Positions 1 through 8,930 of a DNA stretch of 64,000 bases are shown one piece after another (position 1 is the first letter of the stretch; the number at the start of each line of letters is the position of its first letter). The stretch is from positions 40,271 to 104,270 of the forward strand of contig NZ_APHJ01000024.1 of NCBI RefSeq assembly GCF_000403785.1. Reading direction: 5' to 3'. The stretch comes from Gillisia sp. CAL575. Its GTDB lineage: Bacteria > Bacteroidota > Bacteroidia > Flavobacteriales > Flavobacteriaceae. The position numbers and the translations under genes are program-made. The notes beneath the pieces were generated by a model. It was not told where the DNA came from, searched no databases, and was given only the letters and a program-made list of their open reading frames with translations.

Positions 1-552
1 GGCTGCGGAAAATCTTCGCTATTAAAGTTGATATTTGGAACTTTATCTGCAAACAAAATCCAAATTAAATTTGATTCAGAAATAATTGAGGCCAAAGAAA
101 TAATTCCACGGCAACTCGTTGCTTATCTTCCACAGGACAGTTTTTTGCCTAAAGGAATAAAAGTTAGGGATATCATTCCTCTTTTTTGCGATGATGAAGA
201 AAAGCAAAACAAAGTTTTCTACGCTCCCGGTGTTTCAAAATTCGATAATACTAAAATCGGAAAGCTTTCTATGGGACAATTGAGGTATTTGGAAACATTA
301 TTGGTAGGTTCTCTGGATCATCCGTTTATTATGCTAGATGAACCATTTTCTATGTTAGAGCCACTATATAAAGAACTTCTCAAAGAGCTTTTAAGAAAAT
401 TAAGTAAAACAAAGGGCATCATTATTACAGATCATTATTATCATGATATTTTGGACATTACAAATGCAAATTTTCTTATAAAAGACGGGAATAGAATAGA
501 AATTTCAGAAAAAATTGATCTGGAAAAGAACGGATATCTCTCATCTAATTAA
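1..552 (+). CDS. ABC transporter ATP-binding protein (5' end outside the window)
   Basis: The reading frame is already open at base 1, so the gene starts before the window and only its last 183 codons are seen. The visible part begins inside the Walker A loop (GCGKSSLL). It continues with a Q-loop (AYLPQD, near visible residue 42), an ABC signature reading LSMGQ instead of LSGGQ, a Walker B (FIMLDEP) and an H-loop histidine (ITDHYYHD). These are the elements of an ABC ATPase in the correct order. The substrate cannot be inferred because no permease is in view. The relaxed signature and the short domain are typical of solitary ABC ATPases in Bacteroidota. The family call is firm and the function is unknown. 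Confidence 0.9.
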   Translation, partial: GCGKSSLLKLIFGTLSANKIQIKFDSEIIEAKEIIPRQLVAYLPQDSFLPKGIKVRDIIPLFCDDEEKQNKVFYAPGVSKFDNTKIGKLSMGQLRYLETLLVGSLDHPFIMLDEPFSMLEPLYKELLKELLRKLSKTKGIIITDHYYHDILDITNANFLIKDGNRIEISEKIDLEKNGYLSSN

Positions 553-596
553 AACTTTCCGCCTCAATACCTATTATTTTAGTCTCAGGTAGTAGT

Positions 597-1349
597 CTAA
601 GATTTTTTCAGCTTTACATGAACATCTGTAGTCTCAATTTTAGAAAGTAATTTTAATTTACCTTCTTCAAATAATTCATCAAGTTGACATAGATCGGTGT
701 TAAAATCGTCTTGAGTATAATTTTTATAATCTACAAACCTAATTCCTTCGATAACACGCGGATTATAAGCTTCTCTAAAACGAAGTCCGCCTTCATTTAT
801 ATGAAACTTATAAGCAAGATAATCTATAGTAAAATTCTCTTTATGGATCCAATATAAAAATTCATCATGATGATCTGTTCCTCCTCCATTCTGACTAAAA
901 GTAACTTTCAATTGGTAATAGGGCATTCCATTAATTTCTGCATCCCCCACTAATTTCTTGTTAACCGCTTTGTCATTTAAACCATATGGTAAATGTGCGA
1001 AGTAATGAACCGAATTTATACTCCCTGTATATTTAACAACCATACTATCTGGCACAGTGATTAAACTATCATTTAAGAATCTTTTATAACCAGTGTTACT
1101 TACTACATCAAGAATGGTATCTATCCCAAGAGAATCAATAATTTCACGTTCTAAAAGGAACTCTCCACCATTTCTAACACTTTTATATTGGTTATCTCGA
1201 AATTTAAAATCAATGCTTGCATTTTTGTAAATATCACCACCAGCAGTAGCTATTGTTTTATTGATGATCTCATCTGCAGACAACTGCTCTTTTTCATTTT
1301 GGCAGGAAGCAAATAGCAGTAATATGGCTAATATTGAAAGGTATCTCAT
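597..1349 (-). CDS. Putative lipoprotein, DUF6503-like
   Basis: This is a 250-residue protein with a lipoprotein signal peptide: a hydrophobic stretch followed by a lipobox LFASC with the lipidated cysteine at residue 16. The remainder is soluble, rich in beta-type sequence and without a recognised catalytic motif. It resembles the flavobacterial DUF6503 family by length, lipobox and the N-terminal region with an 'AGG..Y..' segment; I assign that from memory. It is probably anchored in the outer or inner membrane facing the periplasm. The gene is divergent from smpB. A -7-like box TATCTTAG lies just upstream of its start (about 1371-1378 on the minus strand). The function is unknown. Confidence 0.7.
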   Translation of the reverse strand: MRYLSILAILLLFASCQNEKEQLSADEIINKTIATAGGDIYKNASIDFKFRDNQYKSVRNGGEFLLEREIIDSLGIDTILDVVSNTGYKRFLNDSLITVPDSMVVKYTGSINSVHYFAHLPYGLNDKAVNKKLVGDAEINGMPYYQLKVTFSQNGGGTDHHDEFLYWIHKENFTIDYLAYKFHINEGGLRFREAYNPRVIEGIRFVDYKNYTQDDFNTDLCQLDELFEEGKLKLLSKIETTDVHVKLKKS

Positions 1350-1539
1350 AATTCAGTTAAAATAGGCGCTAAGATAAAAAAATTAACACAATAGAAGTTT
1401 TATAATCTAGCATATCACTATTCTAAGACTATAATTTTCTTAAATCCTTACATCTAATATAATTTGTCCCTAATTAATTAGAACGAAGCAATCTTGAAAC
1501 TTTACAAAATCATTATAGGAATTTCTAAAGAAACCTTCC

Positions 1540-1547
1540 TACTTTTG
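1540..1547 (+). promoter_or_regulatory. -7 box of the smpB promoter
   Basis: TACTTTTG matches the Bacteroidota sigma-ABfr -7 consensus TAnnTTTG. Only seven bases separate it from the smpB ATG at 1555, so transcription should begin within a few bases of the start codon. Confidence 0.65.
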
Positions 1548-1554
1548 TGCCTCT

Positions 1555-2010
1555 ATGAAGAATACCATCAACATAAAGAACCGTAAAGCGAAATTTGAAT
1601 ATGAATTTCTGGAAACCTATGTAGCAGGAATAAAACTTGCCGGGACAGAGATCAAAGCAATTCGATTAGGGAAAGCGTCTATTACAGAAAGTTTTTGTGA
1701 GTTCCAGAATAATGAACTCTTTGTAATAAATATGCATGTAGAAGAATATTCTCACGCCACACACTTTAATCATAATCCCAAAAGTGAGCGTAAACTTCTT
1801 CTGCAAAAGCGAGAGCTTAAAAAGTTGGAGAAAGAAGTTAAGAATACTGGCTTAACTATTATTCCCATCAGACTCTTTATTAATGATCGCGGAATAGCAA
1901 AGCTTAAAATCACCTTAGCTAAAGGTAAGAAGTTATACGATAAGCGAGAAACAATGAAAGACAGAGACAATAAACGTAGCTTAGATCGAATTAAAAAAGA
2001 GTTTAATTAA
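1555..2010 (+). CDS. smpB: SsrA-binding protein SmpB
   Basis: SmpB binds tmRNA and delivers it to stalled ribosomes for trans-translation. The 151-residue length is normal. The N-terminus (NIKNRKAKFEYEF) and the segment GTEIKAIRLGKASI are hallmark SmpB sequence. The C-terminal tail is basic, including KGKKLYDKRETMKDRD, the part that enters the empty mRNA channel. The start is secure because homologues begin at the equivalent residue. The upstream promoter box is only seven bases away, so the mRNA is probably almost leaderless. The tmRNA gene itself was not found in this window. Confidence 0.97.
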   Translation: MKNTINIKNRKAKFEYEFLETYVAGIKLAGTEIKAIRLGKASITESFCEFQNNELFVINMHVEEYSHATHFNHNPKSERKLLLQKRELKKLEKEVKNTGLTIIPIRLFINDRGIAKLKITLAKGKKLYDKRETMKDRDNKRSLDRIKKEFN

Positions 2011-2064
2011 GCTAATCCCGCATTCCTTTTATTTAGCTATTTTGCAGAAATAAATCCTCTGCTT

Positions 2065-4548
2065 ATGAATGGTAGCTTAAAATTTCTCTTATTTCTCTCA
2101 CTTTTTTGTCAATTTACATTCGCACAAGTTTCTGGAACTGTTAGGGATAACAACGAAATTCCTCTCCCCTATGTTAACATTTATACCGAAGATGGAACAC
2201 AAGGAACTACCACTAATGAAGATGGAGATTTTGAGCTCCGTATATCCAAAACAGGCGAATACGAATTAGTTTTTCAGTTTTTAGGCTATCAAACTCTCAA
2301 AAAAAAGATAATTGTAGAAAAATTTCCTTTTCAATTAGATGTCCAATTAACTTCAGAAACTACCAATCTAGACGAGGTTACTATCAACTCTAAAGACAAT
2401 CCAGCTGATAGAATTATTCGAAATGCCATTACAAGCAGAAAGGAAAACCTTGAAAAATTAGAACAATACACAGCCAATTATTATTCCCGTGGATTATGGA
2501 GAATTAAAAATGCTCCAGAAAAAATCTTGGGTCAAGAGCTGGGAGATTTGGGTGGTGGATTAGATTCTACCAGAAGCGGAATAATTTATTTAAGTGAAAC
2601 TATTTCTGAAATAACTTTTAGTGCTCCAGATAATTTTAAAGAGAAAATAATCGCCTCCAAAGTAAGTGGGAATGATAATGGCTTCAGCTTAAATTCTGCT
2701 GAAGAATCTGATTTCTCTTTTTATAACAATACGATAAACATCAATGCAGAGATCGTTTCTCCCATTGCTGATTACGCTTTTAATTACTATAATTATAAAT
2801 TGGAAGGTGTATTTTATGATAATGAAGGTCACCTCATTAATAAGATTCTCGTAGCTCCTAAACGTCCAAAAGATCGGGTTTTTAGTGGTTTTATTTATAT
2901 CGTAGAGGATACTTGGCAGATCTTTGGCACAGAATTAAAAACTACGGGACAAGCAATCCAAGTTGCACCAATTGAGGAACTCACTTTCACACAAAACTTT
3001 AAATATTCTGAAGAAAATAAGTTCTGGATCAAGATTAGTCAGGCAGTAGATTTTAGTTTTTCGATGTTTGGAATTGGTGGCGATGGAAGATTTACCGCAG
3101 TTTACAGCAATTATAATTTTGAACCTCAATTCGAAAATAGAACATTTACCCGAGAAGTTCTGAGTTTCGCTGATCAGGCGAATAAAAAAGATTCTTTATA
3201 CTGGAATAAAATCAGGCCGGTACCTTTAACTACTGAAGAGTTAACAGATTATGTAAAGAAAGATAGTATTCAAGTACTAAAAAGCTCTAAGAAATATCTG
3301 GATTCTGTAGATACTGCTCAAAATAAGTTTTCGATCTCCAGTTTGCTTTTTGGCTATAGCTATGGAAACTCTTATAAAAAGCAGCGATTTAGCATTTCTT
3401 CACCGCTTTTTGGAACTCATTACAATACAGTACAAGGATTTAATACTTCTGTAGATGTTTCCTTTCGAAAGAACCAGGATGATAATTTTGGAGAGTATTG
3501 GAGAGTTTATTCAGAAATGAATTATGGATTTTCCGATGATTGTTTTCGAGTGAAAGCAGGTTTTCAGAAGAAGTTCAACAATTTCTCTAAGCCTATTTTA
3601 AATTTGGAAGCTGGAGTAGAAACTGCACAGATAAACCCTACTCTTCCAATTTCTGAAAGAATAAATGATATTACTAGTTTGTTCTTCGAGCGAAATTATC
3701 TGAAATTATACGAAAAGAAATTTGCTGAAATTTCATATCAGCAAGAACTTTTTAACGGATTCAGTTTGTTTTCAGATGTTAGTTATCAGCAACGAAATGC
3801 GTTATTTAATACCAGTGATAATTCGTGGGTAAATCAGGATGAAATTGTTTACACTTCTAATAATCCGTTGCAGCCAGAAAATTTCGGGACTGCTCCATTC
3901 GAAGATCATCATATTTTCAAACTTAATGTTTCAGGAAGAATAGATTTTGCACAAAAATATTTGAGCTATCCAGATAGCAAGGTGAATGTTGCTTCTAACA
4001 AATTCCCAACCTTATGGCTCACCTATGAAAAAGGTTTTGGAAGTGATATTTCTGAATATAATTTCGATCAAGTACGCGCAGCGCTTACCCAAACTGTAAA
4101 ACTAGGCAATAAAGGTAATTTTGGATACACACTAAAAGGAGGTGCATTTTTAAAAGATAATGAAATTGCATATTTAGATTATCAGCATTTCAATGGCAAT
4201 CAGACCCGAATTGGAAGTGGTAGTTATCTTAATAAATTCAATTTATTGCCTTATTATGAGCTTAGCACCAAAAACAACTATTTGGAAATGCATGCTGAAC
4301 AGGATTTTCAAGGTTGGATCCTTGGGAAACTACCTTTGATAAATAAATTGAATTACAATTTAATTCTTGGTGCACACGCATTATCTATTGAAAACAATAA
4401 GCCTTATACAGAGTTTTCTGTGGGAATAGACAACTTAGGATTCGGGAAATATAGGTTATTGAGATTGGATTATGTAGTTTCTAATTATCAAGGAAAAACG
4501 GAAGGAGCTTTTATCTTCGGACTTAAATTCTTGGGGGTTTTTGAGTAA
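2065..4548 (+). CDS. DUF5686 outer-membrane protein with carboxypeptidase-like regulatory domain
   Basis: This 827-residue protein has a signal peptide (residues 1-20, ending FTFAQ). A CarboxypepD_reg-like beta-sandwich follows at about residues 21-105, including the typical GTVRDNNEIPLPYVNI and GEYELVFQFLGYQ segments. The rest is a long DUF5686 region rich in aromatic/polar alternation, expected to form an outer-membrane beta-barrel ending in Phe-Glu. The family is common in Bacteroidota and its transported or processed substrate is not established. A -7-like box with a one-base-shorter spacer (TATTTTG, 2038-2044) lies about 20 bases before the start, so it may be transcribed separately from smpB. 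The gene is followed by dispersed intergenic repeats. Confidence 0.88.
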   Translation: MNGSLKFLLFLSLFCQFTFAQVSGTVRDNNEIPLPYVNIYTEDGTQGTTTNEDGDFELRISKTGEYELVFQFLGYQTLKKKIIVEKFPFQLDVQLTSETTNLDEVTINSKDNPADRIIRNAITSRKENLEKLEQYTANYYSRGLWRIKNAPEKILGQELGDLGGGLDSTRSGIIYLSETISEITFSAPDNFKEKIIASKVSGNDNGFSLNSAEESDFSFYNNTININAEIVSPIADYAFNYYNYKLEGVFYDNEGHLINKILVAPKRPKDRVFSGFIYIVEDTWQIFGTELKTTGQAIQVAPIEELTFTQNFKYSEENKFWIKISQAVDFSFSMFGIGGDGRFTAVYSNYNFEPQFENRTFTREVLSFADQANKKDSLYWNKIRPVPLTTEELTDYVKKDSIQVLKSSKKYLDSVDTAQNKFSISSLLFGYSYGNSYKKQRFSISSPLFGTHYNTVQGFNTSVDVSFRKNQDDNFGEYWRVYSEMNYGFSDDCFRVKAGFQKKFNNFSKPILNLEAGVETAQINPTLPISERINDITSLFFERNYLKLYEKKFAEISYQQELFNGFSLFSDVSYQQRNALFNTSDNSWVNQDEIVYTSNNPLQPENFGTAPFEDHHIFKLNVSGRIDFAQKYLSYPDSKVNVASNKFPTLWLTYEKGFGSDISEYNFDQVRAALTQTVKLGNKGNFGYTLKGGAFLKDNEIAYLDYQHFNGNQTRIGSGSYLNKFNLLPYYELSTKNNYLEMHAEQDFQGWILGKLPLINKLNYNLILGAHALSIENNKPYTEFSVGIDNLGFGKYRLLRLDYVVSNYQGKTEGAFIFGLKFLGVFE

Positions 4549-4565
4549 GTGAGAACACCTTTTCT

Positions 4566-4720
4566 GTCATTCCGACGGAGGAGGAATCCCTACAACCCTT
4601 AGAACTTTAAAAAAGATTCTTCAATTCGTTGCACTTCTTTCAGAATGACAAATCAATCCTTTTGTCACATCGAGCGGAGTCGAGATGTTATTTGACCCTT
4701 CGACTCCGCTCAGGGAGACA
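4566..4720. repeat. Two adjacent REP-like intergenic repeats
   Basis: The first element (4566-4650) starts GTCATTCCGACGGAGGAGG and ends TTTCAGAATGAC, its inverted partner. The second (4664-4720) pairs GAGCGGAGTCGA with the inverted CTTCGACTCCGCTCAG. Such self-complementary half-sites recur at 6541-6630, 12890-13158 and 36119-36161, always between genes. Confidence 0.75.
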
Positions 4721-4735
4721 AGAGCATTAAACTAA

Positions 4736-5377
4736 TTAATTTTTATCCTCTAAAAGAGGAACAAATCTAAAGTCGCCAAATTCCTTTTTCTCGAATTCTT
4801 TAGCAGACTTTCGTACAAAAAGTGTCATTACTTGTACGTTTTCTCCCACCGGGATCACTAAGCGTCCACCAACTTTTAACTGAGCCAATAACGGATTTGG
4901 AACATATGGCGCTCCGGCGGTAACTATAATCTTATCGTAAGGTGCATATTCATCTAATCCTTTGTACCCATCTCCAAAACTTAAATATTTTGGTCTGTAT
5001 CCTATTTTAGATAAAAATAATTTAGTTTTTCTGTATAATTCTCGTTGGCGTTCTATACTATAGACCTTTGCTCCTAATTCACATAAAACAGCCGTTTGAT
5101 ATCCACTTCCAGTACCAATTTCCAGTACTGTATCACCTTTCTTAAGTTCCAATAATTCGGTTTGAAAAGCAACGGTATAAGGTTGAGAAATAGTTTGATC
5201 TGCCGCAATTGGAAATGCTTTATCCTGATATGCATGATCCTCAAAACTACTATCCATAAATAGATGTCTAGGAATCTTATTGATTGCAGCCAAAACCTTT
5301 TTATCTTTTACTCCTTTTGCCTCCACAATTGCTGCCAATTGCTGCCTTTTCCCCTTATGTCTAAATGTATCCTTCAA
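4736..5377 (-). CDS. pcm: Protein-L-isoaspartate O-methyltransferase
   Basis: This enzyme uses S-adenosylmethionine to methylate L-isoaspartyl residues in damaged proteins so that they revert to aspartate. The 213-residue length fits the bacterial family. Visible marks are the SAM-binding motif I (VLEIGTGSGYQTAVL, about residues 83-97), the segment QTISQPYTVAFQTELL before it that forms the substrate pocket, and motif II/III sequence ending KVGGRLVIPVG. It stands alone, convergent with the DUF5686 gene across a repeat-filled gap and divergent from the oxidoreductase. The call is firm on motif order and length. Confidence 0.95.
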   Translation of the reverse strand: MKDTFRHKGKRQQLAAIVEAKGVKDKKVLAAINKIPRHLFMDSSFEDHAYQDKAFPIAADQTISQPYTVAFQTELLELKKGDTVLEIGTGSGYQTAVLCELGAKVYSIERQRELYRKTKLFLSKIGYRPKYLSFGDGYKGLDEYAPYDKIIVTAGAPYVPNPLLAQLKVGGRLVIPVGENVQVMTLFVRKSAKEFEKKEFGDFRFVPLLEDKN

Positions 5378-5510
5378 CTTAATAAATTCCGATTATGGCA
5401 TAAAATTAAACATTCTAAGTCAAGGCTTCAAGCTAAGTTTTAATTATTATTTAACGATTGCACTAAATCATTTACACTCAAAATGGTATTGGCTTTATGT
5501 CAAGAAATGC

Positions 5511-5518
5511 TATTTTTG
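5511..5518 (+). promoter_or_regulatory. -7 box of the oxidoreductase promoter
   Basis: TATTTTTG matches TAnnTTTG. A TTGG about 20 bases further upstream (from 5489) is a plausible -33 element. The start codon follows 16 bases downstream. Confidence 0.6.
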
Positions 5519-5534
5519 TTGAAAACATAAAAAC

Positions 5535-6500
5535 ATGCTAAAAGCTGGTGTAATTGGTGCTGGACATTTGGGGAAGATCCATTTAAAACTGCTCCAACAA
5601 TCTTCGGAATATGACTTAATTGGATTTTATGATGGAGATAAGCAAAGAGCTAAAGAGATAGAAGGTGAATTTGGATATAGAAGTTTCGATTCTGCTGAAG
5701 CTCTTATTGAAGCTGTAGATATGATAGATGTGGTAACTCCTACCATCACTCATTTTGAAACCGCGAAAAAGGCAATCATCTCTGGAAAACATCTCTTTGT
5801 AGAAAAACCTATTACTTCCACCTATGCTGAAGCTGAAGAATTGATTCAATTAGCAAAGAAACATCAAGTAAAAGGCCAAGTTGGACATGTAGAACGTTTT
5901 AATCCAGCATTTACTGCCGTTAAAGATAAGATTGGACAGCCTATGTTTATTGAGGCGCATAGATTGGCAGAATTCAATCCTCGTGGTACAGATGTGCCAG
6001 TAGTCTTAGATCTAATGATCCATGATATAGACGTTATCTTGAGCGTGGTAAAATCTAAGGTGAAGAATGTATCTGCAAGTGGAGTTTCAGTAATCAGTGA
6101 AACCCCAGATATTGCAAATGCTCGAATTCAATTTGAAAATGGATGTGTTGCCAATTTAACTGCCAGCCGAATTTCCCTTAAGAATATGAGAAAAGCGCGT
6201 TTCTTTCAACGTGATGCTTACATTTCAGTAGATTTTCTTGAGCGTAAGTGCGAAGTGGTTAAGATGAAAGATGCTCCTAAAGATCCAGATGATTTTGCGA
6301 TGATTCTGCAAAATGCTGAAGGCGTTAAGAAACAGATCTATTTCGAGAATCCTACTATAGATACCAACAACGCAATTTTAGATGAGTTGGAATCTTTTGC
6401 GCAAGCGATAAATAATAATACAGAGCCAGTTGTAAGCTTAGAACAAGGGGCTGAAGCCTTGAAAGTTGCAAACATGGTAATAGAAAGTTTTAAAAAATAG
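5535..6500 (+). CDS. Gfo/Idh/MocA family NAD(P)-dependent oxidoreductase
   Basis: This is a 321-residue protein with an N-terminal Rossmann fold (GAGHLGKIHLKLL, residues 8-20), the family EKP motif (LFVEKPITS) whose lysine serves in hydride transfer, and a C-terminal alpha/beta substrate domain with the HD segment (MIHDIDVIL). It should oxidise or reduce a sugar, inositol or similar polyol with NAD(P). The substrate cannot be read from sequence, and there is no sugar-pathway neighbour. It has its own promoter and is followed by repeats, so it is probably a single-gene transcript. Confidence 0.9.
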   Translation: MLKAGVIGAGHLGKIHLKLLQQSSEYDLIGFYDGDKQRAKEIEGEFGYRSFDSAEALIEAVDMIDVVTPTITHFETAKKAIISGKHLFVEKPITSTYAEAEELIQLAKKHQVKGQVGHVERFNPAFTAVKDKIGQPMFIEAHRLAEFNPRGTDVPVVLDLMIHDIDVILSVVKSKVKNVSASGVSVISETPDIANARIQFENGCVANLTASRISLKNMRKARFFQRDAYISVDFLERKCEVVKMKDAPKDPDDFAMILQNAEGVKKQIYFENPTIDTNNAILDELESFAQAINNNTEPVVSLEQGAEALKVANMVIESFKK

Positions 6501-6540
6501 AGCTTAATGATTATATTCAGACTATAGTTAAATTGTGTCG

Positions 6541-6630
6541 ACGGGATGACAGGTTGAGCGGAGTCGAAACCTCCATTTTAAACTAGAAAGTTCTCGAATT
6601 TAGTTTATCCTGAGCGAAGTCGAAGGGCTC
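6541..6630. repeat. REP-like intergenic repeat
   Basis: The stretch contains GAGCGGAGTCGAAA and the facing partner TCCTGAGCGAAGTCGAAGGG, plus GGGATGACAGG. It is the same family as the copies at 4566-4720. It sits between two co-oriented genes and may act as a transcript-end hairpin. Confidence 0.7.
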
Positions 6631-6695
6631 GTACAGAAAATATGATGATCTTTTAACTATTTGAAAAAATCAATAAAATCAATAAAAAATATAGC

Positions 6696-7583
6696 ATGAA
6701 GAATATAGCAGTAATTGGAGCAGGAACTATGGGTAACGGAATTGCCCATACTTTTGCACAAAGCGGATACCAAGTAAACTTAATAGATATTTCTAAGGAA
6801 AGTCTTCAAAAAGGATTGGATACTATTTCTAAGAATTTAGATAGAATGCTTGCTAAAGAAAAGATCACAGAGGCTGATAAAAAGGCAACTTTGAAGAATA
6901 TACATACCTTCATAGATATCCCTTCAGGTGTTAAAAATGTTTCTTTGGTAGTAGAAGCCGCAACAGAGAATGAAGATCTTAAATTGAAGATCTTTGAACA
7001 ATTAGATTCTAATTGTGATGAAGATACTATTCTTGCTACTAACACTTCTTCGATCTCTATTACCCAGATCGCTTCAAAGATCTCTAATCCCTCTAGAGTC
7101 ATAGGAATGCATTTTATGAATCCAGTGCCGGTGATGAAATTGGTAGAGATCATAAGAGGATACAATACCAGTGATGAGGTTACTAAAACGATCATGGATC
7201 TTTCAGAAAAACTTGGGAAAAGCCCTGTAGAAGTTAATGATTACCCCGGTTTTGTGGCAAATAGAATTCTTATGCCAATGATCAACGAAGCTATTGAAAC
7301 CTTATACAATGGCGTTGCGGGTGTTTATGAAATAGATACGGTGATGAAGTTAGGGATGGCTCATCCAATGGGACCTTTGCAATTGGCAGATTTTATAGGA
7401 CTAGACGTGTGTCATTCTATTCTTGAGGTGATGTACAAAGGTTTCAAAAATCCTAAATATGCAGCATGTCCTTTATTAACAAATATGGTACGTGCAGGAA
7501 AACTCGGAGTGAAATCTGGGGAAGGTTTCTATGATTATTCTGAAAATAGAAAAGCTGAAAACGTTTCAAAACAGTTTAGCTAA
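6696..7583 (+). CDS. 3-hydroxybutyryl-CoA / 3-hydroxyacyl-CoA dehydrogenase
   Basis: This enzyme oxidises (S)-3-hydroxyacyl-CoA with NAD(P) in fatty-acid or butanoate metabolism. The 295-residue length matches the short single-function form. The N-terminal Rossmann motif is GAGTMGNGIAHTFAQSG (residues 7-23). The catalytic histidine lies in GMHFMNPVPVMKLVE, and the C-terminal dimerisation domain carries the GFVANRILMP and MGPLQLADFIGLD segments. The substrate range (C4 versus longer) cannot be told from sequence. No other beta-oxidation gene is adjacent. Confidence 0.93.
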   Translation: MKNIAVIGAGTMGNGIAHTFAQSGYQVNLIDISKESLQKGLDTISKNLDRMLAKEKITEADKKATLKNIHTFIDIPSGVKNVSLVVEAATENEDLKLKIFEQLDSNCDEDTILATNTSSISITQIASKISNPSRVIGMHFMNPVPVMKLVEIIRGYNTSDEVTKTIMDLSEKLGKSPVEVNDYPGFVANRILMPMINEAIETLYNGVAGVYEIDTVMKLGMAHPMGPLQLADFIGLDVCHSILEVMYKGFKNPKYAACPLLTNMVRAGKLGVKSGEGFYDYSENRKAENVSKQFS

Positions 7584-7651
7584 AAATCCAGACACCAAAG
7601 AACTAAGCTGCATTTAAAAATGCTGCTTTATAATTTCTGAAACCAAATTCA

Positions 7652-8887
7652 TTGGCGAAAATAGTTCCGTTTAAAGCAGTAAGGCCTACTAAAGATAAGG
7701 CAGCAATGGTTGCATCCCGACCTTATGAGGATTATTCTGTGGGAGAATTAAAGGCACAATTAGACTACAATCCGTTTTCTTTCTTGCATATTATAAATCC
7801 TGGTTATAAGTTTCAGCATGAAATTACTGGTGAAAAACGTTTTCAGCTTGTAAAGAACAGATACTTGGAATTTAAGGAAGAAGAAATCTTTATTCAAGAT
7901 CCTTCAGCTTGCTATTATTTTTATAAAATAGTGACCAGAAATAATATGTTCTGCGGAATTATTGCGGCAGCGAGCGTTCAGGATTACGAAGATAATCTTA
8001 TAAAAAGGCACGAAGACACTATAGCATACCGGGAAAATTTATTTAAGGACTATTTAAATGTGGTAGGTTTTAACACAGAACCTGTGCTCCTAACCTATCC
8101 GGATTCAGAAATTATAGACAATCTGATGAAGAAAGTAATGCAGGGCGAACCGGAATATGAGTTTTCTACTTATAATAAGGAAACTCATTTTTTATGGAAG
8201 ATTTGTGATGCCGAATCTGTTAATCAGATAAAATCTGAATTTGAAACTATGCCCACGCTTTACATAGCAGATGGTCATCATAGAAGCGCCTCCTCCTATT
8301 TACTCGCTAAAGAATCTAAGGCTGCGAATCCTAATCATACCGGGAATGAACCATATAATTATTTTATGAGTTTTCTTATTTCTGAAAGTAAATTACAGAT
8401 TTATGAATTTAGTAGATTAATAAAAGATCTTAATGGTTTAAGTAAAGAGGAATTTTTAATGCAGTTGGATCTTTGGTTTAGAATAGAAAGCAGAGGATTA
8501 GAAGTTTATACACCTACAAAGAAGCATCAATTTAATATGTATCTTGACGGGGAATTTTATTCTTTATATCTCAGGAAAACGAATTATGAATTCACAGATT
8601 CCCTGAGTAGTTTGGATACTTATATTTTATATCAGAAGGTATTAAAACCTATTTTAAATATTCAGGATCTGCGCAATGATGATAGGATAGCTTACATCCA
8701 TGGAAGAAATGATTTAATTGAGATTAAGACGCAAGTAGATAATGGTAATTTTGTTGTAGGTTTTGGAATGCTGCCGCTAACTATAGACGAAATAAAGAAA
8801 GTGGCAGATGAAGGCTTAACTATGCCTCCAAAAAGCACGTATATTGAGCCCAAACTAAGAAGTGGATTAACGGTTTATGAGTTTTAG
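7652..8887 (+). CDS. DUF1015 family protein
   Basis: This is a 411-residue soluble protein of the DUF1015 family. Recognisable marks are an N-terminal PFKAVRPTKDKA segment, the central ADGHHRSASSYLL motif typical of the family, and a C-terminal MPPKSTYIEPKLRSGL segment. The family is found near serine-biosynthesis genes in many Bacteroidota and its biochemical role is not established. Here its downstream neighbour is a YggS-type PLP protein 43 bases away, so they may be co-transcribed. Confidence 0.85.
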   Translation: MAKIVPFKAVRPTKDKAAMVASRPYEDYSVGELKAQLDYNPFSFLHIINPGYKFQHEITGEKRFQLVKNRYLEFKEEEIFIQDPSACYYFYKIVTRNNMFCGIIAAASVQDYEDNLIKRHEDTIAYRENLFKDYLNVVGFNTEPVLLTYPDSEIIDNLMKKVMQGEPEYEFSTYNKETHFLWKICDAESVNQIKSEFETMPTLYIADGHHRSASSYLLAKESKAANPNHTGNEPYNYFMSFLISESKLQIYEFSRLIKDLNGLSKEEFLMQLDLWFRIESRGLEVYTPTKKHQFNMYLDGEFYSLYLRKTNYEFTDSLSSLDTYILYQKVLKPILNIQDLRNDDRIAYIHGRNDLIEIKTQVDNGNFVVGFGMLPLTIDEIKKVADEGLTMPPKSTYIEPKLRSGLTVYEF

Positions 8888-8930
8888 GAACAATAATTCT
8901 TAACAGAAAAATAATTACTTAAATTAGAAA

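Noticed and set aside
5280..5522. An 80-codon plus-strand frame between pcm and the oxidoreductase gene
   Set aside because: Its first part is antisense to pcm, it crosses the oxidoreductase promoter, and its sequence is low-complexity hydrophobic.
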